Source: Monoplex corrugatus
Lineage: Eukaryota > Mollusca > Gastropoda > Littorinimorpha > Ranellidae
Reading direction: 5' to 3'
Length of the DNA: 64,000 bases
Assembly (NCBI GenBank): GCA_030674185.1
Contig: CM060305.1
Span: 169,022,736 to 169,086,735, forward strand
Shown here: positions 40,301 to 52,722 of the stretch, piece after piece
Layout of the letters: every line of letters starts with the position of its first letter
Position numbering within the stretch: the first letter of the stretch is position 1
Notes under the pieces: model-generated
Told to the model about the DNA's origin: nothing
The model's database searches: none
What the model saw: only the letters and a program-made list of their open reading frames with translations
Position numbers and translations under genes: made by a program

Positions 40301-42840
40301 CTAGGATGACATGTACTTGGGTACTCAATAACTAGGATGATATGTACTTGGGTACTCAATAACTAGGATGATGATGACATGTACTTGGGTACTCAATAAC
40401 TAGGATGATGACATGTACTTGGGTACTCAATGACTAGGATGATGATATGTACTTGGGTACTCAATAACTAGGATGATGATGACGTACTTGGGTACTCAAT
40501 GACTAGGATGATGATGACATGTACTTGGGTACTCAATAACTAGGATGATGATGACTGCATGTACTTGGGTACTCAATAACTAGGATGATGACATGTACTG
40601 GGTACTCAATGATTAGGATGATGATGACATGTACTTGGGTATTCAATAACTAGGATGATGATGACTGCTTTGTACTTGGGTACTCAATAACTAGGATGAT
40701 GATGACATGTACTTGGGTACTCAATAACTAGGATGATGATGACTGCATTTACTTGGGTACTCAATAACTAGGATGATGATTACTGCATTACTTGGGTACT
40801 CAATGACTAGGGTGATGATGACATGTACTTGGGTACTCAATAACTAGGATGATGATGATTACATGTACTTGGGTACTCAATAACTAGGATGATGATGACT
40901 GCATGTACTGGTACTCATGACTAGGGTGATGATGACATGTACTTGGGTACTCAATAACTAGGGTGATGATGACATGTACTTGGGTACTCAATGACTAGGA
41001 TGATGATATGTACTTGGGTACTCAATAACTAGGATGATGATGACTGCATGTACTTTGTACTCAATAACTAGGATGATGATGACACATACTTGGGTATTCA
41101 ATAACTAGGATGATGATGACATGTACTTGGGTACTCAATAACTAGGATGATGATGACTGTATGTACTTGGGTAGTCAATAACCAGGAGGATGATGACATG
41201 TACTTGGGTACTCAATAACTAGGATGATGACATGTATTTGGGTATTCAATAACTAGGATGATGACTACATGTACTTGGGTACTCAATAACTAGGATGATG
41301 ACATGTACTTGGGTACTCAATAACTAGGATGATGACTGCATTTACTTGGGTACTCAATAACTAGGATGATGATGACTGCATTTACTTGGGTACTCAATGA
41401 CTAGGATGATGATGACATGTACTTGGGTACTCAATAACTAGGATGATGATGACTACATGTACTTGGGTACTCAATAACTAGGATGATGATGACTGCATGT
41501 ACTTGGGTACTCAATAACTAGGATGATGATGACATGTACTTGGGTACTCAATAACTAGGATGATGACATGTACTTGGGTACTCAATAACTAGGATGATGA
41601 CTGCATGTACTTGGGTACTCAATAACTAGGATGATGACAAGTACTTGGGTACTCAATAACTAGGATGATGATGACATGTACTTGGGTACTCAATAACTAG
41701 GATGATGATGACTGCATGTACTTGGGTACTCAATAACTAGGATGATGATGACATGTACTTGGGTACTCAATAACTAGGATGATGATATGTACTTGGGTAC
41801 TCAGTAACTAGGATGATGATGACTGTATGTACTTGGGTACTCAATAACTAGGATGATGAAGACATGTACTTGGGTACTCAATAACTAGGATGATGATATG
41901 TACTTGGGTACTCAATAACTAGGGTGATGATGACATGTACTTGGGTACTCAATAACTAGGATGATGATATGTACTTGGGTATTCAATAACTAGGATGATG
42001 ATGACATGTACTTGGGTATTCAATAACAAGGATGATATGTACTTGGGTATTCAATAACTAGGATGACTGTATTTACTTGGGTACTCAATAACTAGGATGA
42101 TGATGACTGCATGTACTTGGGTACTCAATGACTAGGGTGATGATGACATTACTTGGGTACTCAATAACTAGGATGATGATGACATGTACATGGGTACTCA
42201 ATAACTAGGAGATGATGACTGCATGTACTTGGGTATTCAATAACTAGGATGATGATGACATGTACTTGGGTACTCAATAACTAGGATGATGATGACATGT
42301 ACTTGGTTATTCAATAACTAGGATGATGATGACATGTACTTGGGTACTCAATAACTAGGATGATGATGACATGTACTTGGGTATTCAATAACTAGGATGA
42401 TGATGACTACATGTACTTGGGTACTCAATAACTAGGATGATGACATGTACTTGGGTACTCAATAACTAGGATGATGATGACTGCATTTACTTGGGTACTC
42501 AATAACTAGGATGATGATGACTGCATTTACTTGGGTACTCAATGACTAGGGTGATGATGACATGTACTTGGGTACTCAATAACTAGGATGATGATGACTA
42601 CATGTACTTGGGTACTCAATAACTAGGATGATGATGACTGCATGTACTTGGGTACTCAATAACTAGGATGATATGTACTTGGGTTACTCAATAACTAGGA
42701 TGATATGTACTTGGGTACTCACTAGGATGATGATGACATGTACTTGGGTGCTCAATAACTAGGATGATGATGACATGTACTTGGGTACTCAATAACTAGG
42801 ATGATGATGACTGCATGTACCTGGGTACTCAATAACCAGG
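37385..42840. repeat. ~37 bp satellite-like array, about 150 copies, seeded in a LINE
   Basis: The main unit is GATGATGATGACATGTACTTGGGTACTCAATAACTAG. Copies differ by whole GAT triplets (31, 34, 37 and 40 bp forms). A GACTGCATG variant is present at the extreme left (37391) and is frequent after about 40500. The first unit is LINE coding sequence, reading IVVDDCMYLGTQ; YLGT is the conserved YLGS-type motif after reverse transcriptase motif C. Coding sequence resumes at 42841. GGGTACTC/GTAC palindromes recur in each unit. Confidence 0.95.
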
Positions 42841-43150
42841 GTGACAACGACCAAAAAATTCATTTGCAGAAAAGGCAATGCACCAGCAGCCTTCAAGCAG
42901 CTGGCCATATTCTGGGCAAGCAAGTTCTCTCTAAAAACTAAGATTCCATTCTACAACACCCTGTCCAGTTTGCTATATAATAAGGCTGCGAAAACACAAC
43001 ATCCTGTCCACTTTGCTACAAGGCTGCGAAACCTGGCAACTGAAAGCCAGCAAGGAGAAAACTTGATGCCTATGACTCGAAATGCGTGGGAAAAATTGTA
43101 GGTATCAGTGATTTCATAACCAATGACAAAACCAAAGAAGGGTTCAGTCA
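42841..43150 (+). pseudogene. LINE reverse transcriptase, continuation after the array
   Basis: It reads KFICRKGNAPAAFKQLAIFW then ASKFSLKTKIPFYNTLSSLL then Y, corresponding to the RIGKAxxAFxxLxxIWxSKxxSLKTKxxxFNxxxxSVLLYG segment that follows YLGS in these elements. The following LRNLATESQQGENLMPMTRN resembles the region after the YGxETW motif. It continues the element at 36240 and is separated from it only by the tandem array. Confidence 0.78.
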
Positions 43151-43239
43151 TCTCCAGTTTTCGATGAGATCTGCAAAAGGCATTTGAAATGGCTCAGATA
43201 TATGTAAAGTGTTTCAAAAGGGATTCATCGCACTTGGGC

Positions 43240-43440
43240 ATTTCCACCCAATCTGCAATTTGTTAATAATGGGCCGAACTACTTTGAGCGTGTGGCCAGT
43301 TTTAAGTTGCAGACCGGATCAAACTCGAGATACACGATCCTGGTTTCACAGCCAAACTTCCCACTTAACATTTGTGACTCACCATAGAGTCTGACCCATG
43401 ACCCGTGTGTTACCAGCATGGCATTCTAACCACATGAGCT
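43240..43440 (-). mobile_element. Decayed tRNA-derived SINE
   Basis: On the minus strand the sequence from about 43455 reads GGCCCATTAGCTCATGTGGTTAGAATGCC, an A-box region. It continues with a TGGTAACACACG anticodon-loop-like stretch and then GGTCATGGGTCAGACTC, resembling a degraded B box (GGTCGTGGGTTCGAATC). A unique body follows towards 43240. It is not a functional tRNA. Confidence 0.55.
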
Positions 43441-45125
43441 AATGGGCCACCCACTAGTCAGACAAATGAGCTAATGGGCCACCCACTAGTCAGACAAATG
43501 AGCTAATGGGCCACCCACTAGTCAGACAGATGAACTAATGGGCCACCCACTAGTCAGACAGATAAACTAATGGGCCACCCACTAGTCAGACAAATGAGCT
43601 AATGGGCCACCCACTAGTCAGACAAATGAGCTAATGGGTCACCCACTAGTCAGACAAATGTGCTAATGGGCCACCCACTAGTCAGACAAATGAGCTAATG
43701 GGCCACCCACTAGACTCGCCAGTTGACCAGATGAGTTAATGGGCCACCCACTAGTCAGACAAATGAGCTAATGGGCCACCCACTAGACACCAGTCGACCA
43801 AATGAGCTAATGGGTCACCCACTAGACTCACCAGTCGACCAAATGAGCTAATGGGTCACCCACTAATCAGACAAATGAGCTAATGGGTCACCCACTAGTC
43901 AGACAAATGAGCTAATGGGTCACCACTAATCAGACAAATGAGCTAATGGGTCACCCACTAGTCAGACAAATGAGCTAATGGGTCACCCACTAATCAGACA
44001 AATGAGCTAATGGATCACCCACTAGTCAGACAAATGAGCTGATGGGTCACCCACTAGTCAGACAAATGAGCTAATGGGTCACCCACTAGTCAGACAAATG
44101 AGCTAATGGGTCACCCACTAGTCAAATGAGCTAATGGGTCACCCACTAGTCAGAAATGAGCTAATGGGTCACCCACTAGTCAGACAAATGAGCTAATGGG
44201 TCACCCACTAGTCAAATGAGCTAATGGGTCACCCACTAGTCAAATGAGCTAATGGGTCACTCACCAGTCAGACAAATGAGCTAATGGGCCACCCACTAGT
44301 CAGACAAATGAGCTAATGGGCCACCCACTAGTCAGACAAATGAGCTAATGGGTCACCCACTAGGCTCACCAGTCGACCAAATGAGCTAATGGGCCACCCA
44401 CTAGTCAGACAAATGAGCTAATGGGCCACCCACTAGTCAGACAAATGAGCCACCCACTAGACACAAGTCAACCAAATGAGCTAATGGGTCACCCACTAGA
44501 CTCACCAGTCAACCAAATGAGCTAATGGGCCACACTACTCACCAGTTGAGCTAATGGGCCACCCACTAGTCAGACAAATGAGCTAATGGGCCACCCATTA
44601 GACTCACCAGTCGACCAAATGGGCCACCCATTAGACTCACCAGTCAACCAAATGAGACCACCCACTACTCACCAGTTGACCAAATGAGCTCATGGGCCAC
44701 CCATTAGACTCACCAGTCAACCAAATGAGCCACCCACTAGACTCACCAGTCAACCAAATGAGCTTATGGCCACCCCCCTAGACTCACCAATCAAATGAGC
44801 TAATGGGCCACCCACTATTTACCAGTCAACCAAATAAGCCAATGGGCCACCCACTAGACTCACCAGTCAACTAGATGAGCTAATAGGCCACCCCATACTC
44901 ACCAGTTGACCAAATGAGCTCATATGCCACCCATTAGACTCACAAGTCAACCAAAGGAGCTAATGGGCCACCCACTACTCACCAGTCAATTAAATAAGCT
45001 AATGGCCACCCACTAGACTCACCAATCAAATGAGCTAATGGGCCACATATTTACCAGTCAACCAAGTGAGCTAATGGACCACCATCACCAGTCAATCAAA
45101 TTAGCTACATGGGCCACCCACAAAA
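43430..45125. repeat. 32 bp minisatellite derived from the SINE head
   Basis: The unit is AAATGAGCTAATGGGCCACCCACTAGTCAGAC, with a longer form containing ACTCACCAGTCGACC. Left copies are regular; from about 44400 they become irregular and lose pieces. The unit includes the reverse complement of the A-box region of the adjacent tRNA-like element (TGGCCCATTAGCTCAT). CC-to-TC changes (GGGCCACC to GGGTCACC) occur in a contiguous block from about 43800 to 44270. Confidence 0.93.
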
Positions 45126-45294
45126 CACACTGTCAAAGGAAAAACGAAACCAAAACTGGCCCAAGAAACAACTGGCAATACACCATCCACACAGACCTTC
45201 AGTGAATTCAGGGCAAGAGTGACGACACGGCGCTGAATGTTCAGCGATCCAAATATAGAATGAGAACTACCTCAAATGTTGGGCAAGACAGGAG

Positions 45295-45650
45295 TGAATG
45301 ACCTGAACTGAACTGATGGCAGTGATTGCTTCTTCCTTCTCTTGTGGCTTAATATCATTGTCGGTCTGCTTCTTGTATGCTAGCTTCTGTTGTTGGTGGT
45401 GGCCGGTCACTGGCATCATTGAAGTGATCTACCAATATAGCTCCTTGTTTCACTTCTGATGCAAAAGTCTTCCTTGCTTATCTATGGTGGTTTGTCACAG
45501 ACCATTTTAAGCTATTTCTGTTGTTGGTGGTGGCCGGTCACTAGCATCATTGAAGTGATCTGCCAATATAGCTCCTTGTTTCGCTTCTGATGCAAAAGTC
45601 TTCCTAGCTTATCTGTGGTGGTTTGTCACAGACCATGTTAATTATTCTGT
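45295..45650 (-). pseudogene. LINE fragment (before reverse transcriptase), internally duplicated
   Basis: The minus strand encodes EAKQGAILADHFNDASDRPP then PTTE, and further on DNDIKPQEKEEAITAISSVQ. This fits the segment between endonuclease and reverse transcriptase of RTE-like elements (WxxHFxxxxNRPPP... and PxxxEExxxAIxxLKNGKAPG). A unit of about 130 bp is present twice, at 45385-45513 and 45516-45645. It fills a part missing from the LINE at 36060-43150, so both may be pieces of one element. Confidence 0.75.
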
Positions 45651-46131
45651 ACATTTTCCCTTGCTCTTCTCTGCTGGTTGCATTTCTACTGTACTACCAA
45701 GGTTGTCTAAGCGCTCTCCTTGTACTGTACTTAGTATCTCTCTAAAAGTTTCTTTGACTTGACCTCTTGAGTTTTTTCAGGATTCTTCCGTTTCCAATGG
45801 CATGAGAACTGTCTATTGTACAACTAACTCTCCCCTTCTTCTGCTTTGTTCTTCAGCAGGTTTCACTGGTTTGGATGTAGGCCTACACCATTTTGATTTA
45901 CTCCCATTTCATGACGACTTTATCTGAGCCTGACTGTGTGGTCTTCAGCATGTGCTCACAGCTTAGAACCTGACTATAGGTCTCCATTAAATTACAAGAC
46001 TGAAATGTGGTTATTCACAAAAATCCTTTCATTCAAATGTACAAAGCAGCAACTGTATTTTTGTTTCATACACACACTTCACACTTTCTCCCAAACAAAG
46101 ACAAAAGATCAGTCAATAAAGAAGTGTACTC

Positions 46132-46139
46132 ATGTTTAT
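46132..46139 (-). promoter_or_regulatory. Candidate poly(A) signal for the epsin gene
   Basis: TTTATT on the plus strand gives AATAAA on the minus strand, read as AATAAACATGAGTACACTTC. It is the clearest minus-strand signal followed by a T-rich switch to different-looking sequence, but it would imply a 3' untranslated region of almost 9 kb. Weak evidence. Confidence 0.25.
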
Positions 46140-48610
46140 TGTTACAAAGCTACACTTTTTAATCCATCACAGAGTTAAATGTATTGTACAAAGTTCTGCA
46201 GCCAAACCAGTTGATATGCCCCACAAGTCCCAGCCTGGTTCTCGGCTACAGAATTTTTCATTGTTCAGTTAATAACGAAGCACAGAGCCGACCGATTCCC
46301 AACATCGGTCAAGTCCGATTTTACGCAATGGCAATAACTTTCCACTGTGTTCTGTAACAAAACAGCCTTCACAAAAACACTTCGTTTTTAAGTAATATAA
46401 TAATTTAGTACAACCATCTAAGTTTGATTTGATTCAATCATTGCATTCTTCTTTGTAAGTTGATAACGGTCGGGTGGGAACTGCGACACTGGAGAAAAAA
46501 AAAAAGTCATCTACAAGCATATCTCAGAAAATAACAGTCCTCCTGAAATGACATGGAATTGAACGGGTAGGAGAGGGTGATAAACTGTCTTTGATGCTCC
46601 TGTGAAAGACCATGTGTGTGTAAACTGACCAATCTCAATCAACAGAGGCAAACACAAATTTCTGGAATATACTCTTTTACAACAACCCTACTCCCACGCT
46701 TTCTGCTGAAACATTTCCACACCCCTTCTCTACCCCCTCACAATTTTCTGTTTTGTTTATGCACACGTAAAACATAAAGAAACAAAGTGCAGGACAACTC
46801 CAGTTGTTGGAAAAAAATGAAAAGAAACCAAATAACAGGCAGCAATAAGGCATATCAACAGACTGATAGGAAAGGAAGAGATGGTTGGTATCTTACTTCT
46901 CTCATCATTAAAGCCAGTATTCTGAGTATGCACACCTGTACCTAAAAACACCACCACACCATATGTCATCTGATTGGATGAGAACAAAATACAAGTTCAA
47001 ACCACTAAACAATCTTTCACTGTAGTCATCAACTGATCTATGCACAGCTGCCAACCTTTGTAGGCTATATACATTTAAAAAAAATCTTTTCTTTTAATTA
47101 AAATGGCCAGACATAATATTCAATCACTTTAAAAGTGCTGTCTCAAAATTATGTTAAAAAGAACCTGCGACATTATGGATCACAATACCTAGTACTTTTT
47201 AAAAACATGAAGTGTATGAACTGTGCGATACTAGGCAACTAATTTCTGGTCAGTATGTCACTTGATGGATCAGTATGTAATAAAACAAATGCACAAGCCA
47301 AACGTGAACTTGACCACTGTGCTTTAGAGGTCATAAACCCCATAGCAGCACTTTCCAATAATTTATTGTCAACAGCATTGTAGTACTTGCCAATAATTTA
47401 CTGTTAACAATTTATTGTATCACATTTGCTCATATTCTATACTCTTTACATATCAAACTGATGTTATCCCCACACAAATCAACTCCCAAGCCACTTCTTA
47501 GTGGTTTCAAAGCCTTTTATCTCTTTCTTTTAGTCGACTAGTTTGGCCGATTACATTTACTCGAGTATCTTTGTGTTCTAGGGCCAGTTTGGATAACATT
47601 TAGTCCATAGAATTTTACACGTACTTTCAATTTTATATCTTGCATAACTTTCTTCAGAGCACATAAAAGGTTCGATACATTTACTTATCCACAGTCACAA
47701 TGTCAGTCACAATGACTGATCTGTTACAACTGGGAAAGAAAATGGCTCAAGTTTCAGACTGGACTAACACGTTTACGGCACTCGGTGCAGACAAATGTAC
47801 TCTACATATACAAATGGTTCCTGAATTTTATAACATGTTCTACGTTATGAAGTACAAACCACAATGAACAGAACTGTCAGACAAAAAAAACCCAAACTAA
47901 TTAACACAACCCCCCTCTTCCCACACACACAAACAAACAAAAACAGAAAAGGAATTGGGGTGCCCACCAGCTAACCGCACTATCTTGTATCTCTCTGATA
48001 ATCACATTTTCACCCACAACTGAATGCTGCAATAGGAAAACAGAAAAAAAACAACAAATTTAACAACATCCTCAAAAAACAAAAACAGAACAAAACAAAC
48101 AAAAAAAAAAAACATGCTCACTTTCAAACCAATTCAACAATACCCAATTAATCCCAAAACTTCAAAAGGGCACTACAACCAAAATATCCTAAACACAAAT
48201 CAAACAGGATCAAGAAAAAACAAACAGCATACACTTTTTCACTTCAGAGACATTCTGCATAACAACGTTTAAAGAGAAATGATCACCTCGTACAACCCAC
48301 TTCATGCACTTTTGATCTTGAGACAACAATATGCACAAACACTCTATACAATTAACTTGCTTTGTTTATGTATGATCTTGAGAAAACAATACCTCATTTA
48401 ACGTGATTGCAACTCCCCACCAGACCAAGCAATGGATCAAAAACCTAAAAATGCTTGCTGGAACAGTTTTGTTGGTTTGTCATTTCTAAAGAGTTCCGTT
48501 GGTTTGACATTTCCAACTACTACAACAAAATAATGGGTCAATCCCATTCAAATATCAATCCTTTTTCATTCAAAGGCGCCAGAATTGGTCCTGACTAAAT
48601 GTAACTTCTG
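46140..48610. other. Possible epsin 3' untranslated or intergenic sequence, no gene seen
   Basis: Complex AT-rich sequence without tandem arrays or coding exons. Two diverged copies of a TTTCCAATAATTTATTGTCAACA-type block occur at about 47350 and 47390. Confidence 0.4.
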
Positions 48611-48614
48611 TTCA

Positions 48615-48731
48615 ATCTGTCCAGAATAAGCCATGGTTGTATTTTAAGAATACATCTTCCAGAATAAGCCATGGCTGTATTTTAAGAATACATCTCCCAG
48701 AATCAGCCACGGTTGTATTTTACGAATACAT
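48615..48731. repeat. ~46 bp tandem repeat, 2.5 copies
   Basis: CCAGAATAAGCCATGGTTGTATTTTAAGAATACATCTT repeated with small changes. TATTTTAAGAATA is near-palindromic. Confidence 0.85.
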
Positions 48732-48827
48732 TTCATCCGGACAACTCACTGCCATCTGAAACATGACCATGACTAAACACAAAGAAAAGAAAAAAAATCT
48801 CCACGTCACACTTGCCTTTAACTCTCT

Positions 48828-49459
48828 CGCTACGAGCGTTGGGATTTCCCGATCATGTCTCAACAACGCTTGTCTACGAGCATCACAGAAATCCGACTTG
48901 AGTTTTGAAAATTCGCGGGGCTTTTAGTATTTCCGTTAACTGACACTAATAGCCAGAAATAGATTCTTCGGTCATTCTTAGCCTCGTTTCAGGCCATTAC
49001 GTAGTATGCAGTTGGTGTGCAGACAGTGCAAAGTTCACGACCCACTATCTCGCAGTGAAGCAAGACAACGGAAAAACAAATGGCTGAACAATACTCAACA
49101 ACTCGGCGCTGTTCAACACCACCTCTTCCTTCAGAGCATGTGGAGTGTGTGCATGTCTGATTTTATGAAATTTCATTCAAAATGTGACTGTAGGAACTGA
49201 TGTATTGACCTGACCATGTATTTCATAGACATTTTTCACCTGAAAATTTCTCTAATTTCACTTGTACCGTTATTCAGCAACCATGAAGGTAAGACAGTTG
49301 AAATTTCAGCATGTTGTAGACCATCTTTTAATATATGACCCACCAAATTTCAAACCACTCTGATTTAATTTATTTGTATGAGAATTTTTCTCATGACCTA
49401 CACAAATGGTGTGTATCAGGGGAATGGCAAGGGGCATAATCGTAGTAGCGAGTGAGTTA
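48828..49459. mobile_element. TTAA-bounded repeat with CTCxCTCGCTA termini, copy 2
   Basis: The left end is TTAACTCTCTCGCTACGAG and the right end CGTAGTAGCGAGTGAGTTA, an imperfect inverted pair. The right half is the reverse complement of 11505-11945. This copy shows both termini, so it defines the element at about 630 bp. No transposase is visible. Confidence 0.8.
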
Positions 49460-49655
49460 TTGCTCTACTGAAATTTGTTTAGGAACCCTCAGGCGTAAAC
49501 AACAGTCAAATAATAAGTATAGAAAAATGCCCATTTTTAACAAATAACACAGCTGCTTTTTCTAGGCTACAGTCAATCTGAATATGAAACAGTATTTGAA
49601 AAATCTGTACTCACATGCTCTCAGTGGACTGGGGCTGTGGCATGAATGAAACATT

Positions 49656-49846
49656 AACCCTTTGACTCCTGCACCATATCCACCAACTGCAAAAACTTAA
49701 TCCTTTCACTCCCTCACCCTGTCCACCAGCTTCCTGCAGAAAGCTGGTGGATACGGTGAGGGAGTCAAAGGGTTAAGTTTTTGCTTTGCTGTCATGGCTG
49801 ACAATGCAGAGTGCTGGTGGACACGGTGCAGGAGTCAAAGGGTTAA
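49656..49846. mobile_element. TTAA-bounded nested hairpin element
   Basis: Near-identical in layout to 33102-33294: outer TTAACCCTTTGACTCCTGCACC, an inner hairpin turning at CAGCTTCCTGCAGAAAGCTG, and outer right GGAGTCAAAGGGTTAA. Confidence 0.87.
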
Positions 49847-50794
49847 ACCATCCATAACAACCTGTGGCCCGGATGTAACATTAAACAACCATCCATACAC
49901 AACAGAGTAATAATCCTTACCAATATTTCTTGTTCATAAAGAGACAGGCACAACCAGCCAGCCAGCCTAGTCTGTATAAATCAATCTCCTCATCAACCAA
50001 GTATTTCAAGGAGTATAACTCAACCTCCCCATTCCCTTTATAAGAGACCAAGCAGACTATGAACCAGAAGCCTAAGCTGCTGAACAATGTACATGTTCTC
50101 CATGTCTGAAGGTAACATTGCAACTGCCATATGAAGTGTAACAAAACAACCGTTAAAGCCGACTGATGAAGTTCAAGTACACGAAGAAAAGTGTGGAGAA
50201 CAAGTAAACATATCCAAGCCTTTTGGGCTTTTTTGGTTTCCTCATCCAAAAGGTAACATTTTGTATGCCTACTAGGTAATTCAAAATGGCAAGGGCTTGG
50301 GGTGGGGGGGGTGGGGATGGGGAACCTGAGTGCTGTGAAAGTAAAAAGAAACAATCTGTGGCTCCAGTAATATAGTATTTTAAATACATGCATAAAGCTA
50401 TTGTTCAATAAACACGTTTGTTAAAAAAATATGGCAATGAAAACAGTAACAATAAATGAAGTATTTCAACAAAATCACAATGATAAAACTTCTAGTACTT
50501 CTACAGAGCTTACGTTAAAAACACTGTCATGATATCAAATCTGATATAGGTCCAATCTGCATTATATTAATCTCTTCACACAACAAAATAAGTAACTTTG
50601 CAACTTAAAAAAGTTAACAAGACGTTAACCAGCACCCTCAGGTGTTTCTTGTTCACTTCTTGTTAACCTGTTAACTTAATAATCTTTTCACACAACAAAT
50701 AAGTAACTCTGCAACAAGACAACTCAACATTCCACATACATATTACCACAGGAGCAGCTGTAAAAGAAACCAATATATATACAAAACAAATCTA
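49847..50794. other. No gene seen
   Basis: AT-rich sequence. Open frames on the minus strand here have no recognisable similarity. Confidence 0.45.
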
Positions 50795-51640
50795 GATGTA
50801 GAGAAGAAATGGTACAAAACAAATCTAGATGTAGAGAAGAAATGGTACAAAACAAATCTAGATGTAGAGAAGAAATGGTACAAAACAAATCTAGCTGTAG
50901 AGAAGAAATGGTACAAAACAAATCTAGCATGTAGAGAAGAAATGGTACAAAACAAATCTAGCTGTAGAGAAGAAATGGTACAAAACAAATCTAGCTGTAG
51001 AGAAGAAATGGTACAAAACAAATCTAGCTGTAGAGAAGAAATGGTACAAAACAAATCTAGACTGTAGAGAAGAAATGGTACAAAACAAATCTAGCTGTAG
51101 AGAAGAAATGGTACAAAACAAATCTAGATGTAGAGAAGAAATGGTACAAAACAAATCTAGATGTAGAGAAGAAATGGTACAAAACAAATCTAGCTGTAGA
51201 GAAGAAATGGTACAAAACAAATCTAGCTGTAAGAAGAAATGGAAAAAAACAAATCTAAAATGTAGAGAAGAAATGGTACAAAACAAATCTAGATGTAGAG
51301 AAGAAATGGTACAAAACAAATCTAGTGTAGAGAAGAAATGGACAAACAAATCTACGTAAGAAGAAATGTACAAACACAATCTAGCTTAGAAAAAAATGTC
51401 AAAAACAAATCTAGATGTAGAGAAAAATGTACAACAAATCTAGGCTGTTAGACAGAATGTACAAAACAATCTAGATTAAGAAAAATGGTACAAAACATAA
51501 TCTAGTTAAGAAAAATGGTACAAAATCAAATCTAGCTGAGGAACAATGGTCCAAACAAATCTAGATGTAAAAAATGGTACAAAACAAATCAGATGTAGAT
51601 AGGAAATGTACAAAAGAATCTAGTGTAGAGAAGAATGCAG
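50795..51640. repeat. 33 bp minisatellite, about 25 copies
   Basis: The unit is AATCTAGATGTAGAGAAGAAATGGTACAAAACA, with CTAGCTG and CTAGATG variants. Copies decay towards the right, from about 51230. The unit is eleven codons, so repeated MVQNKSSCREE or LDLFCTISSLH frames are artefacts. Confidence 0.95.
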
Positions 51641-52340
51641 AACAGAATAAAAACGGATTCACACTACACTTCCGAACTAAAACAATCCTACAAGTAAACT
51701 GACATCATCAGCAAATATATAATGTGCTTAGTGCTGACGTTAACGCCTTCGAAATATATGTATATCTATGATCGTTTATGATATGGCCAATATTTACTTT
51801 AGCTCGCCCTTGAGGAATCAATTCCAACATCAAACCAAATTAACTGGCAACTTTTCATTTGATATGGCTGTTCAAGATGGAAACCGTAGAGTACGAACAG
51901 CATCAGATAAAACAGTTCATCTGCATTCCTAATACAGACCAGAACTTTGAACTGGCCATATCAACCAAGAAGAATTGAGCATGAATGGTATCCTTAAATC
52001 CATGACACACGATGATGGGATGTAACTAAGCATAGCTAGTTGCGAGTCACATAAATACAACCAATCAAAGCAAACTGTTCATATATTGTTGCATGATAGT
52101 TGTACAACTACTATCCACTGAAAAGCGCACCAATCAGCTGCCATGCCATGGGAATCCATCACAAAAAAACAACAATACCAAAAGAAAACCACACACAACA
52201 TAATGTGCTCTCTTCATTTGTTGTCTCTTATCATGGTCATGGTACACAGATCACAGTAACATCCTGAACGTCACAGAATCCTGCAAGTTCTGTACGGGAC
52301 CTTACCTGGGAAGGCATTAGCCATACTAAATTCGAGAACA
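51641..52340. other. No gene seen
   Basis: No coding or structured feature is recognised. Confidence 0.5.
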
Positions 52341-52344
52341 AGTA

Positions 52345-52413
52345 TGATTGTGTGCAAGTGTGTGTGTGTTGTGTGGTGTTGTGTGGTGTGTGTGTGTGTG
52401 TGTGTGTGTGTGT

Positions 52414-52444
<31 letters not shown>

Positions 52445-52455
52445 TGTGTGTGTGT

Positions 52456-52519
<64 letters not shown>

Positions 52520-52572
52520 GGTGTGTGTGTGTGTGTGTAGTGTGTGTGTGTGAGTGTGTGTGTGTGTGTGTG

Positions 52573-52664
<92 letters not shown>

Positions 52665-52722
52665 TGTGTGTAGTGTAGTGTAGTTGTGTGTGTTGTGGTG
52701 TGTGAGTGTGTGTGTGTGTTTA
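52345..52722. repeat. (TG)n tract, ~380 bp
   Basis: Long interrupted TG microsatellite; open frames on both strands are artefacts. Confidence 0.97.

Noticed and set aside
49917..50408. 163-codon minus-strand open frame
   Set aside because: No recognisable similarity, no splice context, and it lies in AT-rich intergenic or untranslated DNA; likely chance.
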